Shown here: positions 18,188 through 26,390 of the stretch, piece by piece
Position numbering within the stretch: position 1 is the first letter of the stretch
How the letters are laid out: every line of letters starts with the position of its first letter
Origin: CAVTTH01 sp963737545
Lineage (GTDB): Bacteria; Verrucomicrobiota; Verrucomicrobiia; Chthoniobacterales; UBA10450
DNA: 64,000 nucleotides
Assembly (NCBI GenBank): GCA_963737545.1
Contig: CAVTTH010000005.1
Span: 248,001-312,000, forward strand
Direction of reading: 5' to 3'
The notes under the pieces: generated by a model
The model's input: the letters and a program-made list of their open reading frames with translations, nothing else
What the model was told of the DNA's origin: nothing
Database searches by the model: none
Position numbers and translations under genes: made by a program

Positions 18188-18260
18188 TGTAGCGGCGGTC
18201 TCTGACCGTCGCATTTTAATATCCGGGAATCGCGACGACGGTCAGAGACCGCCGCTACAG
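18188..18260. repeat. TGTAGCGGCGGTC-type palindrome, copy 1
   Basis: Left arm TGTAGCGGCGGTCTCTGACC and right arm GGTCAGAGACCGCCGCTACA flank about 33 bp. It sits between two convergent genes, and its right arm runs into the epimerase gene: the last codons and the TGA of that gene are read from the repeat. Related copies lie at 56553 and 59106. It can fold into a long hairpin and might act as a bidirectional terminator, although it lacks T-tracts. Confidence 0.8.
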
Positions 18261-19318
18261 TGAGCAGCCACGGCGCGATGGATTTCCTCCAGCATCTCGC
18301 GCAATCCGTAACGGAACTTCCACTTTGGATAATGCCCCTGGAATTTTCGGACGTCGCTAATCCACCAAATGTGATCGCCGATGCGGTTGTTTTCCTCGTA
18401 ACTCCAGGTTAGGCGGCGTCCGCTGATTTCTTCGCACAGACTAATCGCTTCCAGCATCGAACAGTTGCTGTGCCGGCTGCCACCAATATTATAGACCTCG
18501 GCCGCGCGCGGCTTCTCGATAAAAGCGGCGAATGCTTCGACGAGATCGTAGCTGTGGATGTTGTCGCGCACTTGTTTCCCCTTGTATCCGAAGACGCGAT
18601 AGGGCCGGCCCGTTACCGCACAGATCATCAAGTACGAAAGGAAGCCGTGCAGTTCCGTGCCCGCATGGGCGGGGCCAGTCAAACAGCCGCCGCGAAAACA
18701 CGCAGTCGGCATTCCGAAGTAGCGGCCGTATTCCTGCACCAGAATGTCCGCCGCTACCTTTGATGCGCCAAAGAGCGAGTGCTTTGTGTAATCGATGCTC
18801 ATCGTCTCGGAAATGCCCGGCTCGTATTCGTGCCCGGGCTCGATTTCCCAGCGCAAAGGAAGCTCGCGCAGCGGCAGATGGTTAGGCGTGTCGCCATAAA
18901 CCTTGTTCGTCGAGACAAAGACAAACGGCGCTTCCGGACAAAAATTGCGGGCCGCTTCGAGCAAGTTCAAGGTGCCATTTGCATTCACCGTAAAATCAGT
19001 TTGCGGATCGCGCGCGGCCCAATCATGCGACGGCTGCGCCGCCGTATGCACAACGGCTGCGATCTTTTCCTGTTGCTTGAACAATTCGCTCATGGCCGCG
19101 GCATCGCGAATATCGAGATCATGATGTTCGTAGCCGCCTACCGACGCCACTAGTTCATCGCGCGTTTTTTTCGTGGACGCTTCGGCGCCGAAAAAACGGC
19201 TCCGCATGTCGTTGTCGATGCCCACCACGTGGCAACCATCCTGCGCAAAGCGCCGGACCGTTTCGGACCCGATCAGCCCAGCCGAGCCAGTGACAATAAT
19301 CGTTCGTGGCTGATTCAT
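18242..19318 (-). CDS. NAD-dependent epimerase/dehydratase (CDP-paratose 2-epimerase-like)
   Basis: A 358-residue extended short-chain dehydrogenase. The nucleotide-binding site is VTGSAGLIGSETVRRF (residues 10-25). The catalytic set is the serine-threonine region FVSTNKVYGD and an SIDYTKHSLFGASK stretch holding the YxxxK motif. The RGGCLTGPAHAGTELHGFL segment resembles CDP-tyvelose/paratose epimerases more than UDP-glucose 4-epimerases. It would modify a nucleotide sugar for surface polysaccharide. The last four residues (SGGL) and stop come from the adjacent palindrome. It follows pgl by 9 bp on the same strand. Confidence 0.82.
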   Translation of the reverse strand: MNQPRTIIVTGSAGLIGSETVRRFAQDGCHVVGIDNDMRSRFFGAEASTKKTRDELVASVGGYEHHDLDIRDAAAMSELFKQQEKIAAVVHTAAQPSHDWAARDPQTDFTVNANGTLNLLEAARNFCPEAPFVFVSTNKVYGDTPNHLPLRELPLRWEIEPGHEYEPGISETMSIDYTKHSLFGASKVAADILVQEYGRYFGMPTACFRGGCLTGPAHAGTELHGFLSYLMICAVTGRPYRVFGYKGKQVRDNIHSYDLVEAFAAFIEKPRAAEVYNIGGSRHSNCSMLEAISLCEEISGRRLTWSYEENNRIGDHIWWISDVRKFQGHYPKWKFRYGLREMLEEIHRAVAAHCSGGL

Positions 19319-19327
19319 CCGCTCGTT

Positions 19328-20018
19328 CTAGCCGATGATCCACGTTACTCGTCCGTCAGGCGCGTCGACGCGCGCCGCGGGATAACGAGCGTCGCCCGCG
19401 AGCACGCGTTCAACCAGCTCCGGCTGTTTGTTCGCGTTTACGAGAAAGCAAATGTGACGCGCCTGGTTGAGCAACGGGAAAGTAAAGGTTAGCCGCCAGG
19501 TGTTCAATTTCGGGACGAAGTTTGCGACTACTCTTTGCGCCGTTTCTTCGAGTGCTTTCGTCCCGGGAAAAAGCGAGGCGGTATGACCGTCATCGCCGAG
19601 GCCAAGAAGAATGAGATCGTGCCGATAAACTTTCTCTCCGCACTGGGCTGCGAGCTGATCGAGGTGGTCCTGATACTCTTGCGCCGCCCGCGCCGGCTCT
19701 ATTTCCCCTCGCATCCGTGCGATCGAACTTTCAGGAACTGCAGCCGGTCCGAAACAGCGATTCGTTCGCCATCCGAAAATTGCTCTGCTTATCATCCGGC
19801 GGGACGCAACGCTCATCGCTGAAGGTGAAATGGACACGCTCCCACGGCAGATTGCTTCCGATCCGCGCGAACTCGGCATAAACCGGCCGCGGCGTATTTC
19901 CGCCGGAGAGCGCGACGCGAAACTGGTTCCGCTCCGTCAGTGCACCGTGGGCTTGCTGCAATAGAAACTCGGCCGCGTCGGAGGCGAAGTTCTTCGAGTG
20001 AATGACCTCGCGGCTCAT
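19328..20018 (-). CDS. pgl: 6-phosphogluconolactonase, with an apparent +1 frameshift
   Basis: Two overlapping frames together rebuild a normal lactonase of about 230 residues. The upstream frame (20018 to about 19750) has LSGGNTPRPVYAEF and FTFSDERCVPPDDKQSNF; the downstream frame (to 19328) continues PAAVPESS and carries LILLGLGDDGHTASLFPGT. The shift sits at about 19748, where one extra base after a CGG codon turns the FRPAAVPESS continuation into FRTGCSS and a stop. The enzyme hydrolyses 6-phosphogluconolactone in the oxidative pentose phosphate pathway. Removing one base restores the frame, so sequence error is as likely as a true lesion. It is flanked by msrA (16 bp upstream) and the epimerase. 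Confidence 0.85.
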
Positions 20019-20034
20019 CGCGGCGGCGCGTCAA

Positions 20035-20505
20035 TCAAACCGCGCAGTGCGACAAACCCCGCTTCTCGAGGTAGCGCTGGTGATATTCTTCGGCCCGATA
20101 AAATTTCGGCGCCGGCTCGATCAGCGTAACGATCGGTCGAGAAAACCGCCCGCTTTTTTCGAGATTGGCTTTCGATTCTTCGGCGGCCGCTTTCTGTTCG
20201 GGCGAATGATAAAAAATGACCGAACGATATTGATCTCCCACATCCGGCCCCTGCCGATTCAATGTGGTCGGATTGTGATTTGACCAGAAGACGTCGAGTA
20301 ATTGCCGGTAGGTAACTTTAGCTGGATCGAACTCAAGCTCGACCACCTCCGCGTGTCCCGTCTCATGACTGCAGACAGCCTCATAAGTCGGATTCTCCGT
20401 TCTACCTCCTGCGTACCCGACGGCTGCGGACGTGACACCATTGATCTTGCGAAATGTCTCTTCCACTCCCCAGAAACAGCCTGCCCCGAAAGTCGCTTTT
20501 TCCAT
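20035..20505 (-). CDS. msrA: Peptide-methionine (S)-S-oxide reductase MsrA
   Basis: About 156 residues. The catalytic motif GAGCFWGVEETF is at residues 7-18, followed by AVGYAGGRTENPTYEAVC, which holds the second conserved cysteine, and by HAEVVELEFDP. The end PKFYRAEEYHQRYLEK is typical. MsrA reduces methionine-S-sulfoxide in proteins. I start at ATG 20505 (MEKATFGAGCFWG), which gives the usual spacing before GCFWG; the frame extends to 20550. It is the first gene of an apparent minus-strand unit with pgl and the epimerase. Confidence 0.93.
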   Translation of the reverse strand: MEKATFGAGCFWGVEETFRKINGVTSAAVGYAGGRTENPTYEAVCSHETGHAEVVELEFDPAKVTYRQLLDVFWSNHNPTTLNRQGPDVGDQYRSVIFYHSPEQKAAAEESKANLEKSGRFSRPIVTLIEPAPKFYRAEEYHQRYLEKRGLSHCAV

Positions 20506-20578
20506 TTTCCACCATGAAGCGAGAAACTCTCGGGCGCAACCGCGCACCATGTCGGGAAGCGCTCCAGTGCACTCAACG

Positions 20579-21175
20579 TCAACGCGAAAGCGAGTGCAGT
20601 TCCTCGACCCAAATTAGCTCACAAGCTCCGTTACCGGTGTCGGTCCGACTGAGCGAACTTCGCCACGTCCCGATCCCGGGCCCGGTCGCCTCCACCAATC
20701 GGCCCGCTAAATGAACCAGTTCGCCGGTCCGCAGGGATTTGCAGTCCGCAGCGATCTTCGGTGTCGAAGGAATCAGATGGAGGTTAGTCGCATGAGAGAT
20801 AATCTGGTCCGGCGGAATTGGAGGCTGTCGATATTCGTACCAGAAAAAGCGTGCGCTCTGACTGATCTCCATTTTGTCGAGCACGGCCTGGTCCGACATC
20901 GGACCCCAGCCCACTGCGAGATCGATCGGAACCAGGGCGGCATTGTTATCGTAGCGATAGATCTTGCGATGGAGGACGCGCGCATCGAGGGAAAAATGCG
21001 CGAGCGTTTTTAGATGGAATCTCCCAACATCAAAGGATCCGTCCTCCGGACCTGCTTCTGTCTGCACCGGATCGGATTGGATCAAAACACCCGGCGAATA
21101 GGTGATCGGTCGATGCAGCTCGTGGTATCCGAGCCAAATCAAAGCAACGCTTGCGATGACCGCCAGTGGTTTCAA
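20579..21175 (-). CDS. Uncharacterised membrane-anchored or exported protein
   Basis: A 198-residue protein with an N-terminal hydrophobic segment (PLAVIASVALIWLGY) and no lipobox cysteine, so either a signal anchor or an uncleaved signal. The body contains YSPGVLIQSDPVQ, then HFSLDARVLHRKIYRYDN, WGPMSDQAVLDKMEISQSAR and FFWYEYR. The end, LVHLAGRLVEATGPGIGTW, reads like an OB-fold-like module. I recall similar uncharacterised proteins but no function. The start is TTG 21175. A copy of the TCGTTAGG octamer lies just upstream at 21189. It is 59 bp downstream of fabG on the same strand. Confidence 0.55.
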   Translation of the reverse strand: MKPLAVIASVALIWLGYHELHRPITYSPGVLIQSDPVQTEAGPEDGSFDVGRFHLKTLAHFSLDARVLHRKIYRYDNNAALVPIDLAVGWGPMSDQAVLDKMEISQSARFFWYEYRQPPIPPDQIISHATNLHLIPSTPKIAADCKSLRTGELVHLAGRLVEATGPGIGTWRSSLSRTDTGNGACELIWVEELHSLSR

Positions 21176-21234
21176 GTTCGTCAGTGCGCCTAACGAGCGC
21201 TACGAACTGAATCAGCAAGTTTGATGCTATGCAG

Positions 21235-21978
21235 CTACATTACCATCCCGCCATCCACCGTCAGCACCTGGCCGGTGATGTATTTCGCTTCGGCTGAGGC
21301 GAGAAATGCAACCGCGCTTGCAATGTCGTCGGTCTGTCCCAGCGTCCCCATCGGAATCCGGGATTGAATCGCCTTCTTTACCTCTTCCGACAACCCATCG
21401 GTCATATCGGTTACGACAAAACCGGGCGCGACCGCGTTGACGGTAATGCTCCGGCTGGCCAACTCGCGCGCGAGCGATTTTGTGAGACCAATCAAACCCG
21501 CCTTGCTGGCGGCGTAGTTGGCTTGGCCGGCGTTGCCGATCAAACCGATGACTGAGCTGATGTTGATAATCCGCCCGCTCCGCTGCCTGATCATCGAGCG
21601 CTGGACCGATTGCACGAAATTGAACGCGCCTTTCAAATTCGTGTTGAGGACTGTGTCCCAGTCTTCGACCGACATGCGCATGCTCAGGCCATCGCGTGTC
21701 ACGCCGGCGTTGTTTACCAGAATATCGACGCGCCCGAAGTCCTCGAGAATTTGCGCACCGATTTTTTGCACGTCCGCATGATTCGAGACGTCGACGGTGT
21801 ACGCTTTCGCCGAATTAGCGCGGCTCCGGTTGATTTCTTCGGCGGTTTTCTTTGCGTTGGCTTCCGTCCGGCTGACTGACGCCACGCGTGCGCCTTCGCT
21901 CGCCAGCCGGACCGCGATCGCATGTCCAATCCCCCGCCCTGCGCCGGTGACGATAGCAACTTGATTCTCGAATCTCAT
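21235..21978 (-). CDS. fabG: 3-oxoacyl-[acyl-carrier-protein] reductase FabG
   Basis: A 247-residue classical short-chain dehydrogenase. NADPH binding is by VTGAGRGIGHAIA (residues 10-22), structure by NNAGVTRDGLSMRM (about 89-102), and catalysis by IINISSVIGLIGNAGQANYAASKAG, in which serine, tyrosine and lysine sit at standard spacing. The GLSMRM and GLIGNAGQANYAASKAG signatures are specific to FabG within the broad family. It reduces 3-ketoacyl-ACP in fatty acid elongation. No other fab genes are adjacent. A role as a pterin reductase is possible for an SDR but nothing supports it here. Confidence 0.9.
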   Translation of the reverse strand: MRFENQVAIVTGAGRGIGHAIAVRLASEGARVASVSRTEANAKKTAEEINRSRANSAKAYTVDVSNHADVQKIGAQILEDFGRVDILVNNAGVTRDGLSMRMSVEDWDTVLNTNLKGAFNFVQSVQRSMIRQRSGRIINISSVIGLIGNAGQANYAASKAGLIGLTKSLARELASRSITVNAVAPGFVVTDMTDGLSEEVKKAIQSRIPMGTLGQTDDIASAVAFLASAEAKYITGQVLTVDGGMVM

Positions 21979-22134
21979 GGTTCGACAACATCCTCAACGC
22001 TTGCGTTGATCGATGTCAACCAACGTAATGGGCGGGTAGATGCAAAAGTGCGAAGAATCGTTATATAGGCTCGAATACGAACGCGCCTGAGAACGAATGC
22101 TTCGGCGCTCGCCATTTTGTGATTCGAACCCCAA

Positions 22135-22743
22135 ATGAAGTGCCCTTCCTGTAGAACAACGCTCTCCCAACCGGTCGAGCAGTGTCCGAGTTGCAAGTTT
22201 GCGCTCTGCAAAGGCGACATGAAGTTCGGCCGACCGCCCCAGCACTCGCGTTACCTGACGGATCGCGCGGGCGTGCTGCCACTGAGTAAAATGACGAAGT
22301 TGCGCGCCGAGCTGGAGATTTTCGAAAAGAAATTCCCGCAATCGTTGTTTTCAGTCTTTGTCACCGAGCTCCCGTCCGACGTGTCGGTTGCCGAATATGC
22401 GTTTTGGCTGGCGAATCGCGGGCGTTTCAGCTCGATCGAAACAGTAGGATCGGAGAACTTCGATCTGCTCCTGGTGATTGATGCAGTCGCGGGGGCCGCG
22501 GCATTCACCGTCGGCTATGGTCTGGAAAAATATGTTCAGGAAAATGATCTTGCAGATATTTTATCCAGGGCCGCGCCCGCCTTCCATGAAGGCAATCTCG
22601 CCGGAGGGATCGCGATTTGCATCGCGCGCACCGTACAGCGCATGCGCGAGATTTCCCGGCGGCTGGAAACCGCCAACCCGCCGGCGAACGCGAAACGGGA
22701 AATGATTGCTGCCGACAGCGCCCCATCATCAGCCGCGCGATAG
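22135..22743 (+). CDS. TPM domain protein with N-terminal zinc ribbon
   Basis: A 202-residue protein. A CPSCRTTL and CPSCKFAL pair (residues 3-21) forms a zinc ribbon. After a short linker comes YLTDRAGVLPLSKMTKLRAE, the start of a TPM (TLP18.3/Psb32/MOLO-1) domain, with FDLLLVIDAVAGAAAFTVGYGLE in place of the usual LLLV and GYG motif. No signal peptide is visible, unlike most TPM proteins, which are exported. Function of the family is not settled; some members have been linked to phosphatase activity or membrane protein maintenance. The next gene starts 1 bp after its stop, so they are likely co-expressed. Confidence 0.75.
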   Translation: MKCPSCRTTLSQPVEQCPSCKFALCKGDMKFGRPPQHSRYLTDRAGVLPLSKMTKLRAELEIFEKKFPQSLFSVFVTELPSDVSVAEYAFWLANRGRFSSIETVGSENFDLLLVIDAVAGAAAFTVGYGLEKYVQENDLADILSRAAPAFHEGNLAGGIAICIARTVQRMREISRRLETANPPANAKREMIAADSAPSSAAR

Positions 22744-22744
22744 A

Positions 22745-23170
22745 ATGAAAGCGCGACTTGATAAATCCTGGATGGTGCTTTCCCGTTTCGCGTTTGCGCG
22801 GTCTCGCGCCATTCTTGTGTTTGTTCTGATCGGTTTTGCCATCTCGGCACGACTCGCGTTTTCGCAGCCCGATCCCTCCATTTTTGATGAAAAGCGGTAC
22901 ATTCCGCCGCCCACGCCTCCCCCTAAAGCCGAGCGAGTGCCCGGGCCGTCAAAGCCGATTCCGCGCGGTTGGATCATCGCCGGATTCGCTGTCGCCCTCG
23001 TGGCAAGCAGCGTCGTGCTGGTTAAATCAGCTCGCGCATGGCGTGCTTCGAATCTTTTTGATCGGCAATATCGCTTTCCCGAGCCCGGTCTCCCCGCGCT
23101 GCGTCTTGGCGGTGCCAGATGTGGTGGCCAAATGGCGACGCTCAACTTTCGCGATTCGCGCGAGACGTAG
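22745..23170 (+). CDS. Uncharacterised protein with two membrane segments
   Basis: About 141 residues starting at ATG 22745, one base after the TPM gene stop. A first hydrophobic segment (AILVFVLIGFAISARLAF, about residues 22-40) ending near a serine-glutamine could be a signal peptide. A proline-rich stretch (YIPPPTPPPKAERVPGPSKP) follows, then a second helix (GWIIAGFAVALVASSVVLV) and a basic C-terminal tail. No family recognised. Its tight link to the TPM gene suggests a membrane partner for that protein; this is inference. Confidence 0.6.
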   Translation: MKARLDKSWMVLSRFAFARSRAILVFVLIGFAISARLAFSQPDPSIFDEKRYIPPPTPPPKAERVPGPSKPIPRGWIIAGFAVALVASSVVLVKSARAWRASNLFDRQYRFPEPGLPALRLGGARCGGQMATLNFRDSRET

Positions 23171-23188
23171 GGAAGATTTCCCTTCGCC

Positions 23189-24157
23189 CTATTCAAAAAC
23201 GCGCAACAAAGCGACCTCGAGCGCGAGCGCTTCTTGAATATTGCGACCGAGATGGTCGCGCAATTCTTCGACATGGCGAACGCGTCGCAAAATTTCCGAG
23301 GTGTTTAATCTGCCCGCCAGCGCGCTCGTTTCCGCCTCCGCGGCAGACAATTCTCTTTTCGCCACGCCGGTGTTCGCGCGCAAGACATCCGACCAAAAAG
23401 CGTACAACGTTTCGATGAGACGCGCGCGCTTTTGCAGATAGCGACTTTCGCTGAGCGCTTTGTAGTAATCCTCACGATCCTCCAGCCACGCGCCGTCGGT
23501 CGTGTTTCTGTAGCGGGTCTCATCGCGTTTCAAAGCCGCAGCATTTTCACTTTGAATAGTCTCGCGTATCTTTCCGAGTAGCCGGTGAAATCCCTGCGCC
23601 AGTCGATAGGCGCGCTGCACGCCGGAATCTTTCGCGCTGGCGGCAGCACGCAGAAGTTCCACCAACTCGGCTTCCTCCTTTGAGATCTCGACTGCATCAT
23701 CCGCCGCCAGGGGAATTCCGATGCAACGGGAGAGAATCGTGTCCGGTAAGATTTCCGGCAACGCGCTCAGTAAAAGCAGGAGTGAATCGCGGGGCGGTTC
23801 CTCCAGCGTCTTGAGAAATGCGTGCGCGGCTTGTGCCTGCAGACGGTCGGCATCGGAGACAATCGCGACCTTGCGCCGGCCCGGCGAGGCGCGCATTTGC
23901 AGGGAATGCTCGAGATCGCGAATCTGGTCGATCAAAATCCGGCGTGACTTTGATTCCGGCTCGGCCACGAAAATCTCAGTGGCTTTTGTGGTGAAAACAT
24001 TTTCAGCAGAGGTGCCATTCACGAGGCTCGCCAACTCCGCGGCCAGCATCCGCTTCCCGCTCCCGGGCGCTCCGGAAATGAGATAAGCGTGGGCCAGGCG
24101 ATTTTGCTCGTGCGCACGCCGCAGGTAGCGCAACGCCGCATCGCGAGAGAATGCCAT
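23189..24157 (-). CDS. holB: DNA polymerase III subunit delta' (HolB-like)
   Basis: A 322-residue AAA+ protein. Walker A is GAPGSGKRMLAAE (about residues 30-42), sensor 1 lies in LLLLSALPEILPDTILSRC, and the HAFLKTLEEPP segment is the family hallmark. HLAHAY-like RLAHAYLIS also fits. The subunit is part of the clamp loader that places the beta clamp on DNA. No zinc-binding cysteine cluster is visible between Walker A and B, which is common in delta' of this size. It begins directly after the tmk stop codon with no gap, the frequent bacterial tmk-holB arrangement. Confidence 0.88.
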   Translation of the reverse strand: MAFSRDAALRYLRRAHEQNRLAHAYLISGAPGSGKRMLAAELASLVNGTSAENVFTTKATEIFVAEPESKSRRILIDQIRDLEHSLQMRASPGRRKVAIVSDADRLQAQAAHAFLKTLEEPPRDSLLLLLSALPEILPDTILSRCIGIPLAADDAVEISKEEAELVELLRAAASAKDSGVQRAYRLAQGFHRLLGKIRETIQSENAAALKRDETRYRNTTDGAWLEDREDYYKALSESRYLQKRARLIETLYAFWSDVLRANTGVAKRELSAAEAETSALAGRLNTSEILRRVRHVEELRDHLGRNIQEALALEVALLRVFE

Positions 24158-24844
24158 TTAGATTTCCGATTTCTGATTTGTGACTTGTGATTCTTTCGTC
24201 CCGAGCGCGGGGAAGCGCGAGGCGATCTCTCGCCAAATTTCATGCGCAATCTTTTCCGCGGCTGCACTTCCATCGATCAAACGAATCCGATCTGCTTCGC
24301 GTCGGGCGAGCTGACGATAAGCTTCGCGAACCTGTTCGTAGAATTCCGCCGGCTCCTGTTCCATCCGATCTGGGGAAGCTGTCGGCCGAACGCGGCGAAG
24401 CATGCGTGTCCGCGCTGTCGCCATATCCACGTCGAGAAGAAACGTTACGTCCGGCATGCAATCACCGATCGCGAACGCATTCAATTGCGCAACAGTGGCG
24501 GCGTCGAGTTTCCGTGCCACGCCCTGGTAAACCGTCGTCGAATCAAAAAAACGGTCGGAGATAACACAGACACCACGCTCCAGCGCGGGCCTGATCGTTT
24601 CCCTAACGAGCTGACTTCGGCTGGCTTCGAAGAGGAGGAGCTCCGTTTCAGCCGTCATGGCGGAACCATGCGGCGCGAATTGCAACAATTCCTTGATCGT
24701 CTCACCGATGGGTGTTCCGCCCGGCTCGCGCGTAACCAGGAGAGGAACACCTGATCGTTCGAGTCGCTCCGCCAGATGTCGGACCTGGGTGGATTTGCCG
24801 CAGCCCTCCGAGCCCTCAAAAGTGATGAATGGGAGGCGCGGCAT
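24158..24844 (-). CDS. tmk: Thymidylate kinase
   Basis: A 228-residue kinase. The P-loop is FEGSEGCGKSTQ (residues 8-19), the dTMP-binding DR motif is VISDRFFDSTTVYQG (about 94-108), and VTREPGGTPIGE (about 38-49) is standard. The enzyme converts dTMP to dTDP. The C-terminus carries about 15 extra residues (KESQVTNQKSEI) that may be read-through of formerly non-coding sequence, since holB starts at the next base. Upstream is a 264-bp gap containing a GTCATCC-type repeat. An octamer copy lies inside at 24602. Confidence 0.93.
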   Translation of the reverse strand: MPRLPFITFEGSEGCGKSTQVRHLAERLERSGVPLLVTREPGGTPIGETIKELLQFAPHGSAMTAETELLLFEASRSQLVRETIRPALERGVCVISDRFFDSTTVYQGVARKLDAATVAQLNAFAIGDCMPDVTFLLDVDMATARTRMLRRVRPTASPDRMEQEPAEFYEQVREAYRQLARREADRIRLIDGSAAAEKIAHEIWREIASRFPALGTKESQVTNQKSEI

Positions 24845-24941
24845 GAAAGCGATTGTGAAGCAAGTGACCGCAGTTGTCGAATTGTGAGGAAATGAATTGG
24901 ATCCGGCGACGAGTTACACGAGAGCGCGTGACAGCAAGCAT

Positions 24942-25053
24942 GTCATCCTGAGCGAAGCGAAGGACCTCTCACCTGCCAAAGAGGGCATTTTCAGCGGCGA
25001 AGACGCAATCTGCAATAGAGAGGTCCCTCGCCGTCTTCGCGGCTCGGGATGAC
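24942..25053. repeat. GTCATCC-type inverted repeat, copy 3
   Basis: Left arm GTCATCCTGAGCGAAGCGAA and right arm TTCGCGGCTCGGGATGAC, with an inner GAGAGGTCC and GGACCTCTC pair. It fills the gap between tmk and the EVE-domain gene, which are divergent. No other feature was seen in 24845-25108. Confidence 0.8.
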
Positions 25054-25108
25054 ATTACTTTCCGCCGGCAGTTGTCGAATTGCTTCCCGTGCTCTAGGTA
25101 ATCGTAAC

Positions 25109-25516
25109 GTGAAACAGTTCTGGCTCGTGAAACAGGAACCGACCGCTTACTCGTGGAGCGATTTCAAAAAGGATGGCCGCACCAGTTGGACCGGGGTCCG
25201 AAATTACACCGCCCGAAACAACCTGCGGGCGATGCGCGTAGGTGATGAAGTCTTTTTCTATCACAGCGTGACCGACAAGGCGATCGTGGGCATCGCGGAA
25301 GTAAAACGTGAAGCTTACCGCGATCCGACGGCGAAGGAAGGGGACTGGAGCGCGGTCGATCTCGCCCCGAAAGGTCCGCTGCCGCATCCGGTCACGCTGG
25401 AGGAAATCAAGGCGAACGCGCGGCTCAAAGATCTCGTGCTTCTTCGGTGTTCGCGATTGTCGGTGCAACCGCTGACCGCGCTGCAATTTCGCGAGATCGT
25501 TCGGATGGGAAAATGA
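25109..25516 (+). CDS. EVE domain protein
   Basis: About 135 residues from GTG 25109. FWLVKQEPTAYSWSDF followed by TSWTGVRNYTARNNLRAM and GDEVFFYHS are the family signatures, and IVGIAEVKREAYRDPT completes the fold. EVE domains resemble YTH and PUA folds and are thought to bind modified bases in RNA or DNA. I prefer the GTG start because it places WLVKQEP at the N-terminus as usual; the frame continues upstream to 25049 inside the repeat. It runs in the same direction as the next two genes. Confidence 0.88.
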   Translation: MKQFWLVKQEPTAYSWSDFKKDGRTSWTGVRNYTARNNLRAMRVGDEVFFYHSVTDKAIVGIAEVKREAYRDPTAKEGDWSAVDLAPKGPLPHPVTLEEIKANARLKDLVLLRCSRLSVQPLTALQFREIVRMGK

Positions 25517-25568
25517 GTGCCGGCTTTTGCACTTGTCGCGCCGTCGGGCGGCGGCAACATATCCTTTC

Positions 25569-26384
25569 ATGAGTTCCGCGACCGCGACCACGTTCCTCCC
25601 TCTCGGAGCGACGGCGCGGATCGAGAAAGGATCACTCGTCGTATCGCTGCACGACGTGGCGCCGTCCACCTATCAGGGGGCAGAAAAAATTCTGGCGGCG
25701 CTGGCACACCGCGGTGTTTCGGTCTGCTCGGTGCTGGTCGTGCCGAATTACCATCATCTCGGTGCGTCGGTCGAGAACCGGGAATTCTCTCTCTGGTTGC
25801 GAGAGCTGGAAGGGCGCGGACACGAGATCGTGATTCACGGATATTTTCACGAACGGCCGCGCCAGCCTAACGAGAATCTCCGCGCCAGGTTTATCACTCG
25901 GTTTTATACCAATGATGAAGGCGAGTTTTACGATCTCGGATATGAAGAAGCGCTTCTCCGAATCACGCGCGCGCGTGATGAATTTCAACGCATCGGCGTG
26001 CGCCCGCGTGGCTTCATCGCCCCGGCCTGGCTGTTGAGCGACGAAGGCGAATCCGCCGCGATCGATGCGGGATTGGAATACACCACGCGGCTTCGGATAG
26101 TGCGCGATTTTCGATCGGGCAAAGATTTTCAGGCACGCTCGCTCGTCTATAGCGTCCGCAATGAATGGCGCAGAGCAGTCAGCCTCGCCTGGAATGGCGC
26201 GCTCCTCCCCTACGCCAACCGGAAAGCGCTGCTTCGTCTCAGCATTCATCCATCCGATTTCGGTTGCCCGGACATTTGGCGTCAGATTTTGCGCATCATC
26301 GAGACGGCGATCGCGGCCCGGAAGGTTACGACGTACGCAAACTGGCTGGACGAGGAGCGCGTTCGAAACCGTAATGGAAGTTAG
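25569..26384 (+). CDS. DUF2334 polysaccharide deacetylase-like protein
   Basis: About 271 residues. LVVSLHDVAPSTYQGAEKIL holds the HD pair expected at the first metal site, and HEIVIHGYFHE holds a paired-histidine second motif, as in NodB-like deacetylases of the DUF2334 type. RPRGFIAPAWLLS matches the RxPxG-like catalytic region, and LRLSIHPSDF near the C-terminus carries a late conserved histidine. A de-N-acetylase acting on an envelope sugar is likely, but the substrate is unknown. ATG 25569 (MSSATATT) is chosen over 25527. It ends 6 bp before the PHP-glycosyltransferase gene, so they probably act together. Confidence 0.78.
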   Translation: MSSATATTFLPLGATARIEKGSLVVSLHDVAPSTYQGAEKILAALAHRGVSVCSVLVVPNYHHLGASVENREFSLWLRELEGRGHEIVIHGYFHERPRQPNENLRARFITRFYTNDEGEFYDLGYEEALLRITRARDEFQRIGVRPRGFIAPAWLLSDEGESAAIDAGLEYTTRLRIVRDFRSGKDFQARSLVYSVRNEWRRAVSLAWNGALLPYANRKALLRLSIHPSDFGCPDIWRQILRIIETAIAARKVTTYANWLDEERVRNRNGS

Positions 26385-26390
26385 CGAGCG

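Noticed and set aside
21235..21978. The SDR gene as a sepiapterin or dihydropteridine reductase for the pterin cluster
   Set aside because: It carries FabG-specific motifs and lies 30 kb from the pterin genes.
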